Shown piece by piece: positions 6,930 through 10,058 of a stretch of 10,058 nt of DNA. Position numbers and translations under genes: made by a program. Positions within the stretch are counted from its first letter, which is position 1; each line of letters opens with the position of its first letter. The notes under the pieces were generated by a model. That model searched no databases. It had not been told where the DNA came from and worked only from the letters and a program-made list of their open reading frames with translations. The stretch is from Omnitrophica bacterium RIFCSPLOWO2_01_FULL_45_10 (lineage in GTDB: Bacteria > Omnitrophota > Gorgyraeia > 2-01-FULL-45-10). Location: positions 1-10,058 of the forward strand of contig MHFL01000012.1 in NCBI GenBank assembly GCA_001804165.1. Direction: 5' to 3'.

Positions 6930-6968
6930 GCGAGATTGCTTCGTCGCCTTCGGCTCCTCGCAATGACA
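6930..6968. repeat. Dispersed REP-like palindromic element (GCGAG...GCAATGACA type)
   Basis: The sequence reads GCGAGATTGC, a centre GCCTTCGGC (6946-6954) and the end CTCGCAATGACA. ATTGC at 6935-6939 and GCAAT at 6960-6964 form an inverted repeat around the GCC-TTC-GGC hairpin. The same motif is widely dispersed in unrelated bacterial genomes, where its reverse strand is often mistranslated as a protein beginning MCHCEE. It sits 15 bp after the kinase stop and could fold in the mRNA 3' end. A T-run at 6982-6988 lies too far from the stem for a standard terminator. Confidence 0.75.
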
Positions 6969-7012
6969 CATTAGAATTGAGTTTTTTTAAGTAGATGAAA
7001 TTACATAAAAGT

Positions 7013-7041
7013 TTGACAAAAGGTATAGAATATGATAGAAT
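7013..7041 (+). promoter_or_regulatory. Sigma70-type promoter of the toxin-antitoxin pair
   Basis: A perfect -35 box TTGACA (7013-7018) is followed by a 17-bp spacer and the -10 box TAGAAT (7036-7041), one mismatch from consensus. The expected transcript start is near 7048, about 27 bases before the antitoxin ATG. This gives the pair transcription independent of the histidine kinase upstream. Confidence 0.8.
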
Positions 7042-7063
7042 TTATTTGAATACAAAAGAATAT
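7027..7063 (+). promoter_or_regulatory. Putative antitoxin operator: four GAAT motifs at 10-bp spacing
   Basis: GAAT occurs at 7028-7031, 7038-7041, 7048-7051 and 7058-7061, an exact 10-bp period. Three of the four copies read AGAAT, and each is followed by AT, TT or AC. The array covers the -10 box, the start site and the leader up to the ribosome site. Ribbon-helix-helix antitoxins bind short tandem sites on one face of the helix, so autorepression by the antitoxin encoded just downstream is likely. The binding itself is inferred. Confidence 0.55.
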
Positions 7064-7074
7064 GGAGGTTTAAT

Positions 7075-7317
7075 ATGTCTAAAGTGGTGACATTACGATT
7101 ATCAGAGGATGAATACAAAAGGATCAGAGCCGCGGCTGGGATTGAGCATCGCGCCATCTCTAACTTCATCATCACATGGATCCTCGAGGAAATAGAGGAG
7201 TCTCACTGCATAGACCCCATTGAGATGGCTCAAATTAGATCAGATAAAAGACTGCTTGAGAAACTTAAAGCGGGCCATCGCGATGCCAATAGAATGAAAG
7301 GCAAACGCGTTGGATAA
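7075..7317 (+). CDS. Ribbon-helix-helix (CopG-like) antitoxin
   Basis: This is an 80-residue protein. The N-terminal strand SKVVTLRLS (2-10) is followed by helix DEYKRIRAAAGIE and helix RAISNFIITWILEEIEE, the ribbon-helix-helix pattern that dimerises and binds operator DNA. The charged C-terminal half (RSDKRLLEKLKAGHRDANRMKGKR) would wrap and neutralise the toxin. The start ATG has an excellent GGAGG site at 7064-7068, six bases upstream. The gene end overlaps the next start by eight bases, so toxin synthesis depends on antitoxin translation. It is probably self-regulated through the GAAT array in its promoter. Confidence 0.82.
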   Translation: MSKVVTLRLSEDEYKRIRAAAGIEHRAISNFIITWILEEIEESHCIDPIEMAQIRSDKRLLEKLKAGHRDANRMKGKRVG

Positions 7318-7588
7318 ATTCAGGGTCTTTGAGACAGAGCAATTCTTAAAGGATCTTGAACAGGACTTTAGCGGTCAGATTGAACGTATAAAAACAAAAC
7401 TTTTCACGTATGTGTATCCTCAATTAAAACAAAATTCATATTTTGGAAAAAACATAAAAAAACTTACAAATTATAAACCTGAAACTTGGCGCTATAGAAT
7501 AGGTAATTGGAGATTTTTCTATGAGATTGATGATGAAAAAAAGATGGTTTACCTGATCGCCGCTGATAACTGCCAAAGAGCGTATTAA
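7310..7588 (+). CDS. RelE/ParE-family toxin (probable mRNA interferase)
   Basis: This 92-residue protein has the RelE/ParE layout. An N-terminal strand FRVFETEQFLKDL is followed by a two-helix hairpin, then strands KKLTNYKPETWRYRIGNWRFFYEIDDEKKMVYLIAADNCQRAY. The motif WRYRIGNWRFFYEI (60-73) carries arginines 61, 63 and 68, and the protein ends with Arg90 and Tyr92; such basic and aromatic residues support ribosome-bound mRNA cleavage in RelE-type members. ParE-type gyrase poisoning cannot be excluded from sequence, but the YRIGxxRxxYEID pattern is more typical of the RelE branch. The start is TTG, eight bases inside the antitoxin gene, with AAAGG about eight bases upstream; the rarer start probably keeps toxin below antitoxin. 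The gene is full length and appears intact. Confidence 0.82.
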   Translation: MDKFRVFETEQFLKDLEQDFSGQIERIKTKLFTYVYPQLKQNSYFGKNIKKLTNYKPETWRYRIGNWRFFYEIDDEKKMVYLIAADNCQRAY

Positions 7589-7601
7589 ATGAAAAAATGG
7601 A

Positions 7602-7633
7602 CGGAAAAATAGAGACAGTCCCTATTTTTTCCG
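7602..7633. repeat. Palindromic repeat with AGAGACAGTCCCT core (REP/RAYT-type candidate)
   Basis: The left arm CGGAAAAATAG (7602-7612) pairs with the right arm CTATTTTTTCCG (7622-7633), with one extra T. The inner part GAC-A-GTC (7614-7620) continues the symmetry, with one mismatch at A7613. The (A/G)GGAC-x-GTCCC core resembles dispersed REPs associated with Y1 (RAYT) transposases in many bacteria; that assignment is from memory. It lies 13 bp after the toxin stop and may also act as a weak transcript end, although the stem is AT-rich. Confidence 0.6.
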
Positions 7634-7652
7634 AAATGACGTTACGGAAGGT

Positions 7653-8024
7653 ATGGCTAAACCCAAGATAGTAGCGATAGATGACGAGGTTGAGTTTATA
7701 GGGATGCTGAAGGATTACTTCGAGCCGCGGGGGTATGGTATCGAGGTAGCCGTGCGCGGGGCAAAGGGCATCGAGATTGTGAAAGAAAAGCATCCCGATG
7801 TCGTTCTGATAGATTTGAAGATGCCGGGGATAGACGGCGACGAGGTCTTGAGACTTTTGAAGTCGATGGATCCGGCGCCTAAGGTTATATTCGTGACCGC
7901 TTACGATGACGGAGGGAAGACGAAGGCGCGGCTTTTGAAGATGGGCGCTTATGCCTATTTTGATAAGCCGATATCGTCATTGAAAGATTTGGAGGACGTG
8001 GTTAATAAAGCAGCCAAACGGTAG
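7653..8024 (+). CDS. Single-domain response regulator (receiver only)
   Basis: This 123-residue CheY-like protein has a receiver domain and nothing else. The acidic pair is Asp10-Asp11, the phospho-acceptor is Asp54 in VVLIDLKMPG, the switch threonine is Thr82 (FVTAYDD) and the conserved lysine is Lys105 (FDKPI). It is complete by family standards and lacks an output domain, so it must act by protein contact, for example as a phosphorelay shuttle or by docking on the HD-GYP protein. The ATG is the only reasonable start, but its GGAAGG (7646-7651) ends one base before it, which is too close for efficient use. The palindromic repeat lies just 20 bp upstream. The likely kinase is the membrane histidine kinase that ends at 6914, now separated by the toxin-antitoxin pair. 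It is followed after 19 bp by a second receiver gene. Confidence 0.9.
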   Translation: MAKPKIVAIDDEVEFIGMLKDYFEPRGYGIEVAVRGAKGIEIVKEKHPDVVLIDLKMPGIDGDEVLRLLKSMDPAPKVIFVTAYDDGGKTKARLLKMGAYAYFDKPISSLKDLEDVVNKAAKR

Positions 8025-8043
8025 CATAAGACGGGAGTTGATT

Positions 8044-8412
8044 ATGCGAAAGTTATTGGTTGTGGACGATGAGGCGGATGTATGTGATTTTGTAAAGAAT
8101 TTCTTCGAGGAAAGGGGCTACGCTGTTTTGACAGCGCTGAACGGCGAAGACGCCCTCGCAATCGTTAAAGATGAAAAACCAAACCTCACGCTGCTTGACA
8201 TTAAAATGAAAGGAATGGATGGGATCGCTTTATTAAAACATATCCGCGATATAGATAAAAATATAAAGGTAGTAATGGTTACGGCATTGAACGAGCAAGA
8301 TAAGATGGATGAGGCATACAGGTTGGGCGCGGTCGATTATATCACGAAGCCGCTCGTATTGGAGCATCTGGAAGAGACGGTCGAGCGGCATCTTAAGATA
8401 GCCCTTAAGTGA
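8044..8412 (+). CDS. Single-domain response regulator (receiver only), second copy
   Basis: This is a 122-residue stand-alone receiver. The acidic pair is Asp8-Asp9, the phospho-acceptor is Asp52 in LTLLDIKMKG, the switch threonine is Thr80 (MVTALNE) and the lysine is Lys102 (ITKPL). All phosphorylation residues are present, with no DNA-binding or enzymatic domain. I chose ATG 8044 over the in-frame TTG at 8038 because GGGAG at 8033-8037 has six bases of spacing to the ATG but none to the TTG. It differs considerably from the first receiver outside the motifs, so it is not a very recent duplicate. It lies 19 bp after that receiver and 22 bp before the HD-GYP gene, suggesting one transcript. 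Two receivers in a row can form a branch or a sink in a phosphorelay; which one the kinase prefers is not visible. Confidence 0.9.
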   Translation: MRKLLVVDDEADVCDFVKNFFEERGYAVLTALNGEDALAIVKDEKPNLTLLDIKMKGMDGIALLKHIRDIDKNIKVVMVTALNEQDKMDEAYRLGAVDYITKPLVLEHLEETVERHLKIALK

Positions 8413-8434
8413 TATAAATTACCGAGGGTCGATA

Positions 8435-9802
8435 ATGTCACCGCACAAGAAGGCGCCGACGTGGAGTAAGCTGCAAAGTTGGTTTGTCGAAAAATTGACA
8501 TCCCAGGAAGGAGGGATATCGCCGTTGGAAGAAAATCAGAAGCCGCAAGCCCAGCCAGTTACAGGGAGGCCTAAAATGGGGGTAACCGACTATCAGACGT
8601 TCCTCGAGAACGCGTCGAGGACGATGATAAGGTTCAAAAAGCCGGAGCATCTCATCAAGATGATTGTCCGCACCATCGATGAGCAGCTGAAGGTTACTCA
8701 CACGGCGGTTCTATTATATAAAGAATCGAAGAACGCCTATATGCTGATAGATTCAAAAGGCGCGGAGGGCGTGAAGATCCCCATCGGTTTTGTCCGGCTT
8801 ACGCTCGACAACCCACTCATTGAGTCATTCACAGGGAAGGAGAGTTACCTCGTTTCTGAAACGGGCATACTCAATTACGAAGACGTGATAAGTTCTCTCA
8901 AAAATAGAGATATACTGGAGAGCCATCCCGCGCTTTATGACAAATTGATATTGATAAAAAAACAGATGGATTTGCTAAAGGCGCAATTGTGTGTTCCCTG
9001 TTATTTTAAACAGGACCTTTTGGGCATATTGGTGTTGGGCGAGAAGGTTTCAGGGGAAAGGTTCAATCGGGAGGAGATGGGCTTCTTCATGACGCTGGCG
9101 AACGACGCGGCCATGGCCATAGCGAACGCCCAACTTATCGAAAATCTCCAGCAGAAGATAGAGGAGATAAAGGACCTTTATTTAAGAGAGCACAGGGTAT
9201 TTATTCACACGGCGATAGCGCTCGCCGCCGCCATAGACGCGCGCGACCCTTACACGCACGGCCACACCGAGCGGGTGACAAATTATTGTCTCGCGATAGC
9301 GAGAGAGCTTGAAGGCGTGCCGGAGATGGCTACTTATAAGAATTTCAAAGAGACGCTTCACATAGCCGCTCTCCTGCACGATATCGGCAAGATAGGCATC
9401 CCTGACCACATATTGAGGAAGCATAGTCCGCTCGTGCCGGAAGAATTTGAGGAGATAAAGAAACACTGCATAATAGGCGAGTCGATATTGCATCCGATTA
9501 AAGAATTGGGTGATGTGGCGAAAGAAGTCAGGAATCATCAGGAATGGTATGACGGTTCCGGTTATCCTGACGGATTGAGGGGGAATAAAATACCGCTGGT
9601 AGCGAGAATAATCTCGGTTGCCGACGCGTTCGACGCCATGACAACCGACAGACCTTACCGCAAATGTAAGAGCATAGAAGACGCTGTCCAGGAGATTAAG
9701 CGCAATTCAGGCACTCAGTTTGATCCTATTATAGTAAGCGCGTTCCTACTGGCCTATGAAAAAAGCTCCCTCCTGGTGAATAGTAAACAGAATCTGACTT
9801 GA
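8435..9802 (+). CDS. GAF and HD-GYP domain protein, probable cyclic-di-GMP phosphodiesterase
   Basis: This is a 455-residue soluble protein. A charged, proline-rich N-terminus (1-45) leads into a GAF-type sensor domain (about 50-235) ending FMTLANDAAMAIANAQL, a coiled coil (about 236-258) and a C-terminal HD-GYP domain. Metal and signature residues seen are His277 (HGHTERV), His315-Asp316 (LLHDIGKIGIPD), the HQE-WYDGSGYP block with His368 and GYP at 376-378, and VADAFDAMTTDRPYR. HD-GYP enzymes hydrolyse c-di-GMP, or sometimes cGAMP, using two or three metals. The common HHE motif reads HQE here (Gln369), a change I recall from other members that may affect the third metal site. The start ATG has GAGGG (8424-8428) six bases upstream. 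It is probably the output of the kinase/receiver genes before it, acting by receiver docking or by its own GAF ligand. Confidence 0.92.
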   Translation: MSPHKKAPTWSKLQSWFVEKLTSQEGGISPLEENQKPQAQPVTGRPKMGVTDYQTFLENASRTMIRFKKPEHLIKMIVRTIDEQLKVTHTAVLLYKESKNAYMLIDSKGAEGVKIPIGFVRLTLDNPLIESFTGKESYLVSETGILNYEDVISSLKNRDILESHPALYDKLILIKKQMDLLKAQLCVPCYFKQDLLGILVLGEKVSGERFNREEMGFFMTLANDAAMAIANAQLIENLQQKIEEIKDLYLREHRVFIHTAIALAAAIDARDPYTHGHTERVTNYCLAIARELEGVPEMATYKNFKETLHIAALLHDIGKIGIPDHILRKHSPLVPEEFEEIKKHCIIGESILHPIKELGDVAKEVRNHQEWYDGSGYPDGLRGNKIPLVARIISVADAFDAMTTDRPYRKCKSIEDAVQEIKRNSGTQFDPIIVSAFLLAYEKSSLLVNSKQNLT

Positions 9803-9809
9803 GGTGGTA

Positions 9810-9920
9810 TTATTTCTTGCAGGTACAATCGCTGGCGCGCTTACCGCATCCTGAACAAACGCCCTTTTCAACCGGCTTACCGCATTTTTTACACGGGGTA
9901 CATCCGCAAGATTGACACAT
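9810..9920 (-). CDS. Small cysteine-rich protein (36 residues, probable zinc-ribbon-like)
   Basis: Reading the minus strand from ATG at 9920, the 36-residue product starts MCQSCGCTPCKKCGKPV and ends CTCKK. It has nine cysteines (2, 5, 7, 10, 13, 22, 25, 32, 34). The pairs CKKCGK and CSGCGK, nine residues apart, look like the two halves of a zinc ribbon. The start is convincing: AAAGGAGG (complement of 9926-9933) lies five bases upstream. The gene is 15 bp downstream of rpmB in the same direction, so it is probably cotranscribed with a ribosomal protein gene. It converges on the HD-GYP gene with only seven bases between the stops. Similar tiny proteins occur in other anaerobes as I recall, but I know no assigned function. 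Zinc storage or delivery, or a ribosome-linked role, would fit the context; both are guesses. Confidence 0.8.
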   Translation of the reverse strand: MCQSCGCTPCKKCGKPVEKGVCSGCGKRASDCTCKK

Positions 9921-9935
9921 AGAAGCCTCCTTTGC

Positions 9936-10058
9936 CTATTTTAATTTTTCAATGGCTTTTACGACCTTGCCTGCTTTGAGGCATTTGACGCAGACGCGGA
10001 TTCTTTTCGTGGCGCCGTTAACGAGGGCGCGGACGGTCTTTAAATTTGGAATGAAGCG
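9936..10058 (-). CDS. rpmB: 50S ribosomal protein L28, C-terminal part (5' end outside the window)
   Basis: The minus strand encodes the last 40 residues of L28. The recognisable run starts [15 protein letters not shown] and continues [19 protein letters not shown] to a TAG at 9936-9938. L28 is a small structural protein of the large ribosomal subunit near the exit-site region. The CVKC pair is the second half of the four-cysteine zinc site found in 'C+' L28 forms; whether the first pair is present cannot be seen because the N-terminus is beyond the window. The segment is intact and in frame to the edge. A small cysteine-rich gene follows it in the same direction. Promoter and start lie outside. 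Confidence 0.95.
   Translation of the reverse strand, partial: RFIPNLKTVRALVNGATKRIRVCVKCLKAGKVVKAIEKLK

Noticed and set aside
6720..6971. Minus-strand open frame starting MCHCEEPKATKQSR
   Set aside because: This is the familiar false protein produced by reading through the REP-like repeat; the rest is antisense to the kinase ATPase domain.
6930..6990. Rho-independent terminator after the kinase gene
   Set aside because: The hairpin is imperfect and the T-run at 6982-6988 lies about 17 bases from the stem.
7464..7793. Minus-strand 109-codon open frame across the toxin end and receiver start
   Set aside because: It crosses two confident plus-strand genes and a palindromic repeat, and its product shows no family pattern.
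9182..9538. Minus-strand 118-codon open frame
   Set aside because: It is antisense to the HD-GYP catalytic domain, whose motifs are complete on the plus strand.
1..10058. CRISPR array, tRNA, rRNA, insertion-sequence transposase or prophage genes
   Set aside because: I saw no regularly spaced repeats, cloverleaf sequences, transposase motifs or phage structural genes.

Overview
The window looks like a chromosomal stretch of a Gram-negative, probably uncultured bacterium. The style of the genes fits a group such as Candidatus Omnitrophota: dispersed REP-like palindromes, 7TM histidine kinases, HD-GYP proteins, many TTG/GTG starts, and a cysteine-bearing L28 next to a tiny cysteine-rich protein. 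That placement is an inference; no 16S or other decisive marker is present.

Layout. (1) 2-585: the last codons of an upstream gene overlap by ATGA the start of a small P-loop kinase-like gene, in moderately GC-rich DNA. (2) 626-4751: a tightly packed, AT-rich, plus-strand gene block. It encodes a ThiS/MoaD-like sulfur carrier with a bare C-terminal Gly-Gly, a homologue of the cyanobacterial long-chain acyl-ACP reductase (AAR) that keeps the catalytic cysteine, an ICMT/PEMT-type membrane methyltransferase, a nitroreductase-fold flavoprotein, and a CrtI/CrtISO-like FAD oxidoreductase. Spacing is minimal (6-bp gap, ATGA overlap, 28-bp gap, 1-bp gap), so they are very likely co-translated. I know of no described pathway with this set, and it is the best candidate here for an undescribed system, probably modification of a lipid or isoprenoid/polyene. 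(3) 4761-6914: a multi-pass membrane histidine kinase (7TM-like region, GAF, HisKA, HATPase). Its first ~225 codons share the AT-rich composition of the block before it, while the rest is clearly richer in G+C, so a recombination joint probably lies inside the gene near 5425-5460.

(4) 6915-7652: a CopG/RelE-type toxin-antitoxin pair with its own sigma70-like promoter. The promoter carries four GAAT motifs at exactly 10-bp spacing. The pair is flanked by two different dispersed palindromic repeats and sits between the kinase and its likely response regulators. (5) 7653-9802: two stand-alone receiver-domain proteins followed by a GAF/HD-GYP protein, a probable cyclic-di-GMP phosphodiesterase. 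With the kinase they form a plausible signalling chain whose only visible output is c-di-GMP turnover. (6) 9810-10058, minus strand: the end of rpmB (ribosomal protein L28) and, downstream of it in the same direction, a 36-residue protein with nine cysteines.

How they may work together: the AT-rich block looks like a horizontally acquired biosynthetic cassette that ends in a sensor-kinase N-terminus. The kinase may pass phosphate to one or both receivers and so affect the HD-GYP enzyme. The toxin-antitoxin insertion separates the kinase from its regulators.
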